A stretch of DNA of 64,000 bases from Terriglobia bacterium. GTDB lineage: Bacteria; Acidobacteriota; Terriglobia; UBA7540. Within the stretch, counting starts at the first letter, position 1. The number at the start of each line of letters is the position of its first letter. A program made the translations under genes and the position numbers. This document shows, piece after piece, positions 18,894 through 27,248 of the stretch. The notes beneath the pieces were generated by a model that did not search any database, had not been told where the DNA came from, and worked only from the letters and a program-made list of their open reading frames with translations. The stretch covers positions 1-64,000 of the forward strand of contig DASTAW010000031.1 of the NCBI GenBank assembly GCA_035712365.1, read 5' to 3'.

Positions 18894-19562
18894 ATGACGG
18901 AATCCAAACCACCTGCGCTGGCAAGCTGGATGCTGGACCACCTGCTGTGTGGCGGCAGCAATGAAGCTCTCGCCGGCGACCTGCACGAGGAATTCCAGCG
19001 GCGGCGCTCCGTCGCATGGTACTGGCGGCAGGTTATCGGCGCTATCCTGGCGAGCTTCGCAAACGAAGTGCGTGCCGACTGGGTGATGGTCTGGACAATC
19101 CTTTTCACCACCGTATGGGCTTACAGCCTTTATGCAATTCCCATTCTCGCCTGGCCTGTTCCAACGGGAGTCCTGTCCCGGCTGGATCATTACCTCACGG
19201 CGCACGGATACTACGGTACATTCGTCTGGTATCTCGTCAGTGACGTGTTCCTGTACGCCATGCCGTTTCTGCTTCGTGTCGTTGCGCCACTCGGCATCTA
19301 CCTTGTCGGCGCGCGAAGGATGAACGTCCGGGCGTTCACGCGCGGTCTGTGCGCAGCGGTACTGCTTGCGGCGGTGTTAGCGATGGCACCCTTCCAGCCC
19401 GTTCTCGATTTTCTTTCCGTGCACGGATTGGCGTATTATTGGGTGCAGCTCTGGAAGCTGTATGAGGTCACGGTCATGCGCCAGCTTATTCCTCTGATCG
19501 CTGCGATGTGGGTGGCCCAGTCCGGAAAAAAGATTGTGCAGCCGGGCGTTATCGCAAGTTAG
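18894..19562 (+). CDS. Membrane protein with permease-prefix domain only (copy 2)
   Basis: A 222-residue tandem paralogue of the preceding gene, 11 bases downstream with a good GGAGAGAAGG ribosome-binding site. The first ~50 residues are almost identical to copy 1 (KPPALASWMLDHLL, NEALAGDLHEEFQRRRSVAW, YWRQVIGAILAS), while the membrane part is largely different in sequence. This implies that the prefix is under stronger constraint or was recently converted between copies. About five hydrophobic helices and no permease core. PadR and these two genes form one operon. Confidence 0.75.
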   Translation: MTESKPPALASWMLDHLLCGGSNEALAGDLHEEFQRRRSVAWYWRQVIGAILASFANEVRADWVMVWTILFTTVWAYSLYAIPILAWPVPTGVLSRLDHYLTAHGYYGTFVWYLVSDVFLYAMPFLLRVVAPLGIYLVGARRMNVRAFTRGLCAAVLLAAVLAMAPFQPVLDFLSVHGLAYYWVQLWKLYEVTVMRQLIPLIAAMWVAQSGKKIVQPGVIAS

Positions 19563-19639
19563 AAAGCGGCGAGGCCACGTAAATTCGCCGCCACCTCAGC
19601 GAAGCAAATTCCACGGACTGTGAGATTGGAGCACGCGCG

Positions 19640-20194
19640 GTGAGGAAAAATCAGATTGCTCCGTTGGCGGTGGTAATGCTGGCGGCCGTCGCCGGCGTTT
19701 ACCTCTTGAATCGCTACTGGATTGCACCCGCCGCCACCCGGAATCATCTGTCGTCGGCCTCAAATCATCCGTCAGCTCCCGATTTTACCGTGACCGATTT
19801 TTCAGGAAACCAAGTCCACCTCTCTGGCCTGCGAGGCAAGGTCGTTCTGCTCGACTTTTGGGCAACGTGGTGCGGACCCTGCAGGATGGAAATTCCCAGC
19901 TTCGTCCAATTCGCGGACCGTTACAGGGGCCAGGGTCTCAGCGCCTTGGGCATCGTCACCCATGACAGCCCGCGAAACGTTCCAGGCTTCTACAGGCAGT
20001 TTCGCATGAACTATCCCGTAGCCATGGGCAGCGAGCAACTGGAGGGCCTTTACGGGGTCTACGGCTTACCCACCACCGTCCTGATCGGGAGGGACGGCCG
20101 CATTTATGCCAAGCTGGTCGGCGCCGTCCAACCCGCTTACCTTGAGCGCGAGATCCAAAAGCTGCTTTCCGAAAACGCCGTCGCTGAAAGATAA
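19640..20194 (+). CDS. TlpA-like thiol:disulfide oxidoreductase
   Basis: A 184-residue membrane-anchored thioredoxin-fold protein. An N-terminal signal anchor (LAVVMLAAVAGVYLLNRYW) leads to a periplasmic domain with the active site FWATWCGPCRMEIPSF (CxxC) and a cis-proline loop (YGLPTTVLIGRDGR). TlpA/ResA proteins reduce disulfides in the cell envelope, for example in cytochrome c maturation. The start is a GTG at 19640 and is moderately sure. It follows the PadR operon by 77 bases on the same strand but has no evident functional tie to it. Confidence 0.85.
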   Translation: MRKNQIAPLAVVMLAAVAGVYLLNRYWIAPAATRNHLSSASNHPSAPDFTVTDFSGNQVHLSGLRGKVVLLDFWATWCGPCRMEIPSFVQFADRYRGQGLSALGIVTHDSPRNVPGFYRQFRMNYPVAMGSEQLEGLYGVYGLPTTVLIGRDGRIYAKLVGAVQPAYLEREIQKLLSENAVAER

Positions 20195-20323
20195 GTCGTG
20201 CGGCGGCCAATACCCTTCACGGTTTGGGATATTTTATGGCCGCCGTGGCCTTGTAAAGCTGCTGCTGGTCTCATCATGGCCCTGCCATGCTTTGCCTCGT
20301 GTTAGGATTAGGGCTGACGCGCC

Positions 20324-20599
20324 ATGCCGCCCGACGACGAACCCGTTCGCATTCCCATCACAGACGTTTTTGACCTTCACTCGGTGCAGCCGAAGGAAGT
20401 GGAAGCTGTTGTCGAGGCCTATCTGGAAGAGGCCCGCAGCCTGGGGCTGAAAAACGTCCGCATCATTCACGGGCGCGGCATTGGAGTGCAGCGCCGCATG
20501 GTGCGCGCCGTGCTGGCCCGAACTCCATTCGTTGAGTCTTATGCGGATGCTCCTGGGCAGGCGGGAGGCTGGGGCGCCACCATCGTCCTCATGCGATAG
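20324..20599 (+). CDS. Smr domain protein
   Basis: A 91-residue stand-alone Smr (small MutS-related) domain. The diagnostic motifs are present: FDLHSVQPKEVEAVVEAYL (DLH), VRIIHGRGIGVQRRMVRAVL (HGRG) and a C-terminal GGWGATIVLMR strand. Smr domains nick or cleave nucleic acid, and some act on mRNA at collided ribosomes. A single-domain form this short could work alone or as a partner. It starts at 20324 and has no operon partner within 100 bases upstream. Confidence 0.85.
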   Translation: MPPDDEPVRIPITDVFDLHSVQPKEVEAVVEAYLEEARSLGLKNVRIIHGRGIGVQRRMVRAVLARTPFVESYADAPGQAGGWGATIVLMR

Positions 20600-20703
20600 C
20601 AAGCCTGCTTCCAGTCGCAACTAGCGACAGCTACTCGGATCCATACCATCAATATTTCGCGAAGCCATCGATTCCCGCGCGAATCAAATTACTTTTCGGA
20701 GCC

Positions 20704-20730
20704 TGTCGATTTTTCCAGGGGCCAAGCGTC
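20704..20730 (+). promoter_or_regulatory. Candidate ECF42 promoter, copy 1
   Basis: TGTCGA at 20704-20709, a 17-base spacer, then CGTC at 20727-20730 (continuing GTAC). The same pair with the same 17-base spacing and the same CGTCGTAC extension occurs at 21658-21684. TGTCGA with a CGA/TC -10 is, from memory, the promoter motif reported for ECF42 sigma factors in Streptomyces, and an ECF42 gene lies at 22700. It sits about 107 bases before the first DGPF gene. Confidence 0.65.
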
Positions 20731-20836
20731 GTACTGATAGAGAACGGGATGGATCGAGCGGACTTGAGAGGGCAAAAGAACGTGCCCGAGAGCGCCGCGA
20801 GCCTGTCCGAAAATTACAAATGAGAAGGAGATGACG

Positions 20837-21172
20837 ATGCAATATCTGCTATTGATCTACGAGAACGAGAAGCGTTTCGCCAAGGGCTACCCTGAGGCTG
20901 AACTCGCTGAATACCGGGCTTTTGGAAAGGAGTTTGCCCCCGCCATCAAGGGCGGAAATGCGCTCCAGCCGACCCACACCGCCGCCACCGTCCGAGTGCG
21001 CAACGGCAATACGCAGACCACTGACGGGCCCTTCGCGGAGACCAAGGAGCAGCTTGGCGGCTTTTACCTGGTGGAAGCGCGTGACCGTGAGGAAGCTGCC
21101 GCCATGGCCGCAAAGATTCCCGGTGCACGGTTCGGCTCAGTCGAGGTACGCCCGATCATGAAGTTTTCATAA
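20837..21172 (+). CDS. YciI-like DGPF protein 1
   Basis: A 111-residue YciI-like protein with the eponymous motif [19 protein letters not shown], the mark of DGPF proteins that accompany ECF42 sigma factors. Biochemical role is unknown; YciI folds are ferredoxin-like dimers with a possible catalytic His/Asp site. The frame opens at 20831 but the GAGAAGGAG ribosome-binding site ends directly before it. The second ATG at 20837 (MQYLLLIYEN) gives a proper spacing and the family start. It is the most divergent of the three copies and lacks the C-terminal GCVEVRP cysteine block of the other two. Confidence 0.9.
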   Translation: MQYLLLIYENEKRFAKGYPEAELAEYRAFGKEFAPAIKGGNALQPTHTAATVRVRNGNTQTTDGPFAETKEQLGGFYLVEARDREEAAAMAAKIPGARFGSVEVRPIMKFS

Positions 21173-21252
21173 TCCTGATTCCGAATGCTCTGCAATCTCA
21201 TTGATGCTCCGGTACGAAAGAACTGAAGGAATTCAAATCCCAAGGAGGGTAA

Positions 21253-21624
21253 ATGCGATACATGCTTCTGATTTACAACAATGAGCACGCCAGGGAAAAC
21301 CGTTCGACTGAGGAAAGTGCCAAATCGGTTTCCCAAGCATTGAGTTACATCGAGGAGGCAACGCAGCGCGGGGTCTTCCGGGCTGCCGATCCTCTTGAGC
21401 CGACCAGCACCGCAACTACGGTGCGAACGCATGAAGGGAAAGTGATGATTACAGACGGCCCATTTGCCGAAACCAAGGAGCAGCTTGCCGGGTACTTTAT
21501 CCTGGACTGCAAGAACCTTGACGAAGCCCTCGAGTGGGCGGCAAAGATCCCGATGACCTGCGGTGGCGGCTCAGGTTGCGTTGAAGTGCGGCCCCTCCGT
21601 GAATTGGCACGGCAAGCCGATTAA
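21253..21624 (+). CDS. YciI-like DGPF protein 2
   Basis: A 123-residue paralogue of the previous gene: [11 protein letters not shown], then [20 protein letters not shown], and a C-terminal CGGGSGCVEVRPLREL. It is closer to DGPF protein 3 than to protein 1, so duplication happened in two steps or one pair was homogenised. A strong AAGGAGGG ribosome-binding site precedes the ATG at 21253. There is no promoter motif between copies 1 and 2, so both are expected from the promoter at 20704. Confidence 0.9.
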   Translation: MRYMLLIYNNEHARENRSTEESAKSVSQALSYIEEATQRGVFRAADPLEPTSTATTVRTHEGKVMITDGPFAETKEQLAGYFILDCKNLDEALEWAAKIPMTCGGGSGCVEVRPLRELARQAD

Positions 21625-21657
21625 TCGCACGACCAGTCACAAGCAATTGAAGGCGAC

Positions 21658-21684
21658 TGTCGATTGACCAGGCGGTGGAACGTC
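21658..21684 (+). promoter_or_regulatory. Candidate ECF42 promoter, copy 2
   Basis: TGTCGA at 21658-21663, 17 bases, CGTC at 21681-21684 (then GTAC). It lies 48 bases before the ATG of the secreted protein gene and would drive that gene, DGPF protein 3 and the sigma factor itself, which means autoregulation. The identity of both half-sites and of the spacing with the copy at 20704 makes chance unlikely. Confidence 0.65.
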
Positions 21685-21731
21685 GTACGAGTGAAGGGAC
21701 ATGCAAGTCAAATAAAAAAGGAGGAAGACCA

Positions 21732-22253
21732 ATGAAAAGTCTGAAACTGGCAGTGGTCGTGGCAGCATTCTTGGTTCTGGGACTGGGTAATGCGTTGAAT
21801 CTGACGGGGCAATCCACCGCTGCGACCGCGGGTTTTGAAAGGTTGAAGTCACTCGCGGGCGTGTGGGAAGGAAGGACGAACGAGGGCGGAAAAGAGGTTT
21901 CTGTGAATACATCGTTCCGCCTCGTCTCCGACGGCTCAGCTTTGATGAACGACCTTATGAGCGGAACGCCGCACGAGATGATCACAATGTTTCACCTGGA
22001 TGGAAGCGAACTGATGGCCACCCACTACTGCGCAGCTCATAACCAACCGCGTTTCCTCCTGGCGCCGTCTTCCGATACGAAGGTCATCGATTTTAAATTC
22101 AAGGATGCGACTAACCTCGCAAGCCCCGCGGTCCCGCACATGGTTGGGGTCAAGTTTACATTGGTGGATGCTAATCACCACATCGAAGACTGGACTTTCC
22201 TGGCGAACGGCCAGAAGAGCACAAGGCGGTTTGAATTCCGTCGGAAACTGTGA
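21732..22253 (+). CDS. Secreted protein in the ECF42 operon
   Basis: A 173-residue protein with a clear signal peptide (MKSLKLAVVVAAFLVLGLGNALNLTGQS). The mature part reads as a beta-rich domain (FERLKSLAGVWEGRTNEGGK, VNTSFRLVSDGSALMNDLMSG, WTFLANGQKSTRRFEFRR), similar in feel to DUF1579-type lipocalin-like domains. A GGAGGAAGACC ribosome-binding site precedes the ATG at 21732; the frame opens 19 codons earlier without support. Its position between the second ECF42-type promoter and DGPF protein 3 makes it a likely regulon member and the only exported one. Confidence 0.8.
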   Translation: MKSLKLAVVVAAFLVLGLGNALNLTGQSTAATAGFERLKSLAGVWEGRTNEGGKEVSVNTSFRLVSDGSALMNDLMSGTPHEMITMFHLDGSELMATHYCAAHNQPRFLLAPSSDTKVIDFKFKDATNLASPAVPHMVGVKFTLVDANHHIEDWTFLANGQKSTRRFEFRRKL

Positions 22254-22305
22254 ACATTCCGCGTGGAAGCGGAGCAGCAACTCTTTGATTCATGGAGAAG
22301 GAACG

Positions 22306-22677
22306 ATGCGCTACATGTTGCTGATCTACTCAAGCGAGAAATCCATGGAAGCCAGATCACCGGAGGAGCAGGACAGGATTGCGGCCGGGCACCGGGCGGT
22401 GATGGCAGAAACGGGGCGGTGCGGAATCCTGAAGGCTGCTGAACCTCTGGAGCCGACAGGCAAGGCGACAACCGTCCGCAAGGAGAATGACGAGGTCCTC
22501 GTCACTGACGGCCCCTTCGCTGAGACGAAGGAGCAGCTTGCAGGCTACTATATCCTGGACTGCGAGGACCTCGATGAAGCTCTCGAGTGGGCGGCGAAGA
22601 TCCCGACGGCCTGCGCCGGCGGCACCGGTTGCGTGGAAGTGAGGCCCACCCGCGCATTGGTGCCGCAGGCCGGTTAA
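22306..22677 (+). CDS. YciI-like DGPF protein 3
   Basis: A 123-residue DGPF protein ([56 protein letters not shown]). The ATG at 22306 has a GGAGAAGGAA ribosome-binding site; an in-frame extension to 22105 runs back into the preceding gene and is spurious. It lies 22 bases before the ECF42 sigma gene, the usual arrangement for this sigma group. Confidence 0.9.
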   Translation: MRYMLLIYSSEKSMEARSPEEQDRIAAGHRAVMAETGRCGILKAAEPLEPTGKATTVRKENDEVLVTDGPFAETKEQLAGYYILDCEDLDEALEWAAKIPTACAGGTGCVEVRPTRALVPQAG

Positions 22678-22699
22678 GGCCGGCAGGGCGAGCACAGCC

Positions 22700-23956
22700 A
22701 TGGATGATTTCCGAGGCGTCGTCGAAAAGGTCTTCCGCCAGCAGTCCGGGCGCATTATCGCCAGTCTTATCCGGATCTCAGGTTCGTTTGACCTGGCCGA
22801 AGAGGCGATGCAGGACGCTTTTACTGCGGCCCTCGCACGCTGGCCCATCCAGGGCATTCCTGACAACCCCGCTGCATGGATCATGACCGCAGCACATCGC
22901 AGGCTGATTGATTATGCCCGACGCGCGCGAACGCGGCGCGAAAAGGAAGAAGAGGTTCTGCGTGAGACAGAACGCGATGCCGCTGTTGATCCGGACCCCT
23001 GTGAGATGAGCTTTCCCGATGATCGCTTGCGACTGATTTTTACCTGCTGCCATCCTGCGCTCAATTCGGCGGCACAGGTGGCTTTGACACTGCGCACGCT
23101 TGGCGGACTCACGACGTCGGAAATCGCGCGCGCTTTTCTTTTGCCCGAACCGACGCTGGCGCAACGCCTGGTCCGTGCCCAACGCAAAATTCAGGACGCG
23201 CGGATTCCCTACGAAGTGCCGCCGGAAGATGTGCTGCCCGAACGCCTTGCTTCCGTCCGGGCAGTCATTTACCTGATTTTCAACGAGGGTTACGCAGCCA
23301 CTTCCGGCGACAGCCTCATCCGCCGGGAACTGTGCGCGGAAGCCATCCGGCTGGCGGGGACGCTTTGCGAATTGATGCCGCAGGATGCGGAAAACCTGGG
23401 GCTTCTGGCCCTGCTGCTGCTCCATGATTCCAGACGTGAGGCGAGAATCAGCCCGGAGGGTGAATTGGTCCCGCTCGAGGAGCAGGACAGAACGCTTTGG
23501 GATGGCGAGCGGATTCGGGAGGGTTTGGAGAAAATCGAAGCGGCCCTGCGGCTGGGAAACTCCGGGCCATACCAATTGCAGGCTGCCATCGCGGCCGTCC
23601 ATGCTCAGGCGCGGACGCCTCAGCTAACCGACTGGCGGCAAATCGCCGCCCTTTACGGCGAACTAGAACGCATCAGCCCTTCGCCTGTTGTGGCGCTCAA
23701 CCGCGCCGTTGCGGTGGCAATGGGCGAAGGGCTGGAAATCGGCTTGCAGCAGATTGATGAACTGGGCGCCAGCGGCGAACTCAAGGACTACTACCTATTC
23801 CACGCCGCACGGGCTGACCTGCTGCGCCGCATGGGACGCCGGCAGGAGGCTGCTGAGGCCTACCACCGCACTCTTGCTCTCACCGCGAACGCCGTCGAGC
23901 GCCGATATCTTCGCCGCCGCCTTCGAGAGCTGGGCGCAGCTTCGCAGCACGAATAA
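22700..23956 (+). CDS. ECF42-type sigma factor with C-terminal TPR-like extension
   Basis: A 418-residue sigma-70 family protein. Region 2 is at the N-terminus ([58 protein letters not shown]). Region 4 is near 120-170 ([35 protein letters not shown]). It is more than twice the usual ECF length because of a C-terminal helical extension of ~240 residues with TPR-like pairs ([40 protein letters not shown]). This extension and the adjacent DGPF genes define group ECF42, which lacks a classical anti-sigma factor. None is encoded next to it here. The extension is thought to control activity. Confidence 0.92.
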   Translation: MDDFRGVVEKVFRQQSGRIIASLIRISGSFDLAEEAMQDAFTAALARWPIQGIPDNPAAWIMTAAHRRLIDYARRARTRREKEEEVLRETERDAAVDPDPCEMSFPDDRLRLIFTCCHPALNSAAQVALTLRTLGGLTTSEIARAFLLPEPTLAQRLVRAQRKIQDARIPYEVPPEDVLPERLASVRAVIYLIFNEGYAATSGDSLIRRELCAEAIRLAGTLCELMPQDAENLGLLALLLLHDSRREARISPEGELVPLEEQDRTLWDGERIREGLEKIEAALRLGNSGPYQLQAAIAAVHAQARTPQLTDWRQIAALYGELERISPSPVVALNRAVAVAMGEGLEIGLQQIDELGASGELKDYYLFHAARADLLRRMGRRQEAAEAYHRTLALTANAVERRYLRRRLRELGAASQHE

Positions 23957-24108
23957 CCACCATCCGGGCTCTCCGCTGATTCTGTGAACAGCAGATCCTT
24001 CAGGGAGTTACCCCCAGCCACCAGCAGATTCCTCTCCCGCTCTGCGGGATCGGAATGACAACCGGAGGGCTTAGGATGACAGCTCAGGAAACCCTTATAA
24101 CTGAAGGC

Positions 24109-24690
24109 TCAGATAAACAGGCTGGTGCGCGACTTCAGCGAATCGGCAAGGAAGCTTGCCACGCCACCGTGCTCAAGGTCCCCGACAAGCTCGGAATCCT
24201 TGATGCCCATCACGTCGCGCGACATTTCGCAGGCGATCGCGCGCACGCCCAGCTCGCGGGCCAGCGCAATCATGTCTTCCAGCGAGCTGACGTTTTTTTC
24301 CTTCATCATTGCCCGGAGCATTTTGGCTCCCACGCCGAAGTAATTCATTTTGGAGACTGGAAGATCCAGGCTCGACGCCGGAGACATCATGGCCATAGCC
24401 TTCTGAAAGAACGTCTTGCCGGAAAGCTCCGAACCTTTTTTCAGAGCGCTGAGGCCCCAGAAGGTGAAAAACATACTCACTTCCTGGCCCATGGCTGCGG
24501 CGCCCGTGGCGATCACAAAAGCTGCCAGCACACGGTCAAGGTCGCCCGAGAAGACGACAATCGCCACCCGGTCTTCCGGCGCGCGCTCCTCCAGGCTATC
24601 AAGCCGCCGCGTCAGTTCCTGCACCTTCGCTTCGAGTGCCTGTACCCGCGACTGATCTTCGCCCGCTCTGGTATCAATGCTGGTCCCCAT
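24109..24690 (-). CDS. DsrE2-like sulfur carrier protein with coiled coil
   Basis: A 193-residue DsrE/DsrF/DrsH-like protein. Residues ~15-38 form a coiled coil (VQALEAKVQELTRRLDSLEE). The DsrE2 core follows: AIVVFSGDLDRVLAAFVIAT, GQEVSMFFTFWGLSALKKGS, KMNYFGVGAKMLRAMMKE, and the conserved cysteine block GVRAIACEMSRDVMGIKDSE. DsrE2 proteins carry sulfane sulfur on that cysteine and exchange it with TusA and rhodanese, the two genes immediately upstream on the same strand. Gap to tusA is 12 bases with a GAGGAGGTG ribosome-binding site. Confidence 0.88.
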   Translation of the reverse strand: MGTSIDTRAGEDQSRVQALEAKVQELTRRLDSLEERAPEDRVAIVVFSGDLDRVLAAFVIATGAAAMGQEVSMFFTFWGLSALKKGSELSGKTFFQKAMAMMSPASSLDLPVSKMNYFGVGAKMLRAMMKEKNVSSLEDMIALARELGVRAIACEMSRDVMGIKDSELVGDLEHGGVASFLADSLKSRTSLFI

Positions 24691-24702
24691 CGGCGCACCT
24701 CC

Positions 24703-24954
24703 TCAACTGATTCGCTTGACGTAATGGACGTACACGTTCGCGCCGTCCACGGACTCCTCTTCCTGCCCCAGCAGCTCCACGTTCTTGGCGATTTTGGCCC
24801 AGCCCTGGAAGTCGGCAACGGAACCGCGGTCCGTGGCCAGCACTTTCAGGACCTGCCCGGGCTCCATTTTGCCTGCTTCTTTTCGCGCGTTAACCAGGGG
24901 CATGGGGCAGTTCATGCCGCGAGCGTCCAAAACCTTGTCGAATGGCTGGCTCAT
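24703..24954 (-). CDS. tusA: TusA-family sulfur carrier
   Basis: An 83-residue TusA/SirA domain with the sulfur-carrying cysteine in LDARGMNCPMPLVNARK (CPMP motif). It ends in a typical strand (NVYVHYVKRIS). The ATG at 24954 overlaps the stop of the rhodanese-MBL gene by four bases (ATGA), which supports this start over the ATG six codons further upstream. TusA relays persulfide sulfur between rhodanese, DsrE-type and biosynthetic or oxidising proteins in the cytoplasm. Confidence 0.9.
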   Translation of the reverse strand: MSQPFDKVLDARGMNCPMPLVNARKEAGKMEPGQVLKVLATDRGSVADFQGWAKIAKNVELLGQEEESVDGANVYVHYVKRIS

Positions 24955-26177
24955 TCTGTTTCTCCCTTGCAAATTCCGGCATTAGCAAGGCCGCAGACAT
25001 TCTTACCCAGCTCGAGCTGGGAGGCCTCGTCCTCCGAGGGCGAAAGCAATCCGGCATTCACTCTCTTGATGTCAACATACTCAGGAAGGAACGGAGGAAG
25101 GTGCTCCAGCAGATAGCGAACGAATCCCTCCTCGCTTTCCCGCTCCAGCAACTGCAGCCCGGGATTGCTCTGCTTTAACTCACCGAGCGGCGCCGCGAAC
25201 AGCCCGGAATCATTCTGCTCCGCCAGGCTGCTGAAGTGGCCCGGCAGCACGATGATCTTTCCCGGCAGTGCTACGAGTTTCCGCAGCGACCGGCCATGCA
25301 GCGGCGCCCATGCGTCCGCCTTGCCGCCCAGATCAGGCCGCGAAATGGAGCCGATGCAGATGCTGTCGCCGGTGAAAAGATAGCGGTCACCCAGCCGCAG
25401 CGCTACCAGGCCCAGCGTGTGCCCAGGGATGTGTATCGCCGCCAGTTCCACCCGCCCCACTTTGAAAATTTGGCCGTCGCGGATTGCGTTGTAAGGAATG
25501 GTTGCCGGAAGAACATCCATGGGATGAATGGCGTCATAAGGGTGCAGGTGATAGGGAGCGTCGCTTTCGGCGGCCAGCGCCGTGCCTCCGCTGATGTGGT
25601 CTGCGTGGCCGTGCGTATCGATCACGCATTCAATTTTGAAGCCCTTTTCCCCGGCCAATTCCAGATATGGATTAAGGTGCCGCAGCGGATCGATCACCAG
25701 CGCCTTCCCGCCGCTGGCCACCATATAGCTGAGGCAGCCGCGCGCGGGCCGCCAGACCTGGTAGACGGCAAGCTCCGGCGTCTCAATCACAACGCCCGTG
25801 GAATAATGCTGGCCCCAGGCCTTCATTCCGCCCTTTAGGTGAGCGCCCGAATAGCCCAGCCGCTCCAGCCCCTGCCGGACGAATTCGGAGGTGTCGCCTT
25901 TGGCGCACACGCTCAGCACCGGCAAGTCGCGTGGAATCTGGCCGCCGAAGTGCTGCTCGACGCACGCCACCACGGAATCCACCATTTCGTCCTGGCCGCC
26001 CAATTCGAGCATTTCAAAGTACGGAACGTTCAAGGCAGGCAGCGGCTCGCGCCCTTCCAGGCGAAACCTCTCAAACTCGTCGCGGTTGCGCACGTCGAGC
26101 ACGAAGAACTTCTCGCGGCGCTCCAGCGACGAAAGGAGGTCCTCTGTCGTCCAGACCGGCTCAATCGATATTGTCAT
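24951..26177 (-). CDS. Rhodanese-persulfide dioxygenase (ETHE1-like) fusion
   Basis: A 408-residue two-domain protein. Residues 1-~125 are a rhodanese domain (FVLDVRNRDEFERF) with active-site cysteine in LSVCAKGDTSEFV. From ~130 there is a metallo-beta-lactamase fold: VIDTHGHADHISGGTALA supplies the metal-binding THxHxDH, with IHIPGHTLGLVALRLGDRYL, TGDSI and VLPGH. The similarity is to ETHE1/persulfide dioxygenases, which oxidise glutathione persulfide to sulfite. The usual order in known fusions is dioxygenase first, rhodanese second; here the rhodanese leads. It is the first gene of the operon with tusA and dsrE2. Confidence 0.85.
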   Translation of the reverse strand: MTISIEPVWTTEDLLSSLERREKFFVLDVRNRDEFERFRLEGREPLPALNVPYFEMLELGGQDEMVDSVVACVEQHFGGQIPRDLPVLSVCAKGDTSEFVRQGLERLGYSGAHLKGGMKAWGQHYSTGVVIETPELAVYQVWRPARGCLSYMVASGGKALVIDPLRHLNPYLELAGEKGFKIECVIDTHGHADHISGGTALAAESDAPYHLHPYDAIHPMDVLPATIPYNAIRDGQIFKVGRVELAAIHIPGHTLGLVALRLGDRYLFTGDSICIGSISRPDLGGKADAWAPLHGRSLRKLVALPGKIIVLPGHFSSLAEQNDSGLFAAPLGELKQSNPGLQLLERESEEGFVRYLLEHLPPFLPEYVDIKRVNAGLLSPSEDEASQLELGKNVCGLANAGICKGETE

Positions 26178-26252
26178 GGTATGCCCGCCTGCGGGCGATT
26201 ATAGCAGAGCGCGAGATGTCCAGAAAAATGATTTGGGGTGCCTGGTGATGAC

Positions 26253-27143
26253 TCAGTTTGAATCCTGGCCGCCACGGGCCTGTTGATAGACGCGCACGTA
26301 GTCCACGGTCATGAACTGCGGAAGCGCGGAATCGTCCGGCGCCAGCTCATCGGGCCCGCCGCAGGCCACATTCATGATCAGATACATGGGATGGTCGAAG
26401 GACCAGCCCGTGGCCGGGTCTTTCGTATAGGTGAGGATCTTGTCGCCATCCAGGAAAAAGTCCATATGGTCAGGGTACCAGTCAAGGCGGTAAATGTGGA
26501 ACTCGGTGTAGAGGTCGTTCACCCTCACCGACCTGGACGGCGTGGGCCCTTTGGTGCCGTGGATGTGTATAGCAACCCGGTCCGGGCGGCTTCCCCAGGT
26601 TTCCATCAGGTCAATTTCACCCTGGGAAGACTCGCCATTATTCGGACCGCGGTAGGGGCCTCGGACTTCTCCGCCACTTGACAGGCGAGGAATGGGCGGT
26701 CCGGGCACGTTCGGAGTCCGCAAAGGGCTGAGGAACCAGATAGCCGGCCAGGTGCCCTTGCCCTTCGGCAGCTTGGCCCGGATTTCGAATCGGCCGTAGG
26801 TCCACGACGCCGTGTCGCGGGTGTTGACGCTGGCCGAGGTGTACCGGTGCCAGTCATCGTTGATGGAGGTTGGCAGAAAACTCTGCGGCGTCTCTTTACG
26901 CAGCTCGATCAGCAGGTTCTGGCCGTCCACCCGGGCGTTCTCGAGCCGATTGACCGTGTAGTATTCCAGCTCATTGTGGCGCACGTAGCCTTCTTCATAA
27001 TTCCACTTGGCAGGGTCGGGATGGCCAGTGTAATTGAATTCATCTGACCAGACGAGTTTCCAGCCGGGTGCCTGGGGCGCCTGGGCGTTAGCCGTGCTGG
27101 CCAGCAGGCAGAAGAGCGCTACGGCTGCCAGGAACTTGCTCAT
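26253..27143 (-). CDS. Secreted glycoside hydrolase family 16
   Basis: A 296-residue secreted enzyme: signal peptide (MSKFLAAVALFCLLASTANA), then a GH16 jelly roll. The catalytic motif ExDxxE is visible in QGEIDLMETWG, with the two glutamates as nucleophile and acid/base. Other family blocks are KLVWSDEFNYTG, WNYEEGYVRHNELEYYTV, FEIRAKLPKGKGTWPAIWFL and FHIYRLDWYPDHMDFFLDG. GH16 enzymes cut beta-1,3/1,4-glucans, laminarin or galactans; the substrate is not determined. It stands alone, 75 bases downstream of the rhodanese gene's start and on the same strand. Confidence 0.92.
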   Translation of the reverse strand: MSKFLAAVALFCLLASTANAQAPQAPGWKLVWSDEFNYTGHPDPAKWNYEEGYVRHNELEYYTVNRLENARVDGQNLLIELRKETPQSFLPTSINDDWHRYTSASVNTRDTASWTYGRFEIRAKLPKGKGTWPAIWFLSPLRTPNVPGPPIPRLSSGGEVRGPYRGPNNGESSQGEIDLMETWGSRPDRVAIHIHGTKGPTPSRSVRVNDLYTEFHIYRLDWYPDHMDFFLDGDKILTYTKDPATGWSFDHPMYLIMNVACGGPDELAPDDSALPQFMTVDYVRVYQQARGGQDSN

Positions 27144-27248
27144 GGGAATTCTCTAACTTGTGGCACTTAGCGATCAAGGTTGTACGAGCAGGATTTCCCC
27201 ACTACCTCGGCGGCCATTCGTCCCCCATGTATGATCAACCTGGATCAC

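Noticed and set aside
24043-24081. GGAATGACA and AGGATGACA near-repeat before dsrE2
   Set aside because: Only two short, imperfect copies. Too weak to call a repeat.
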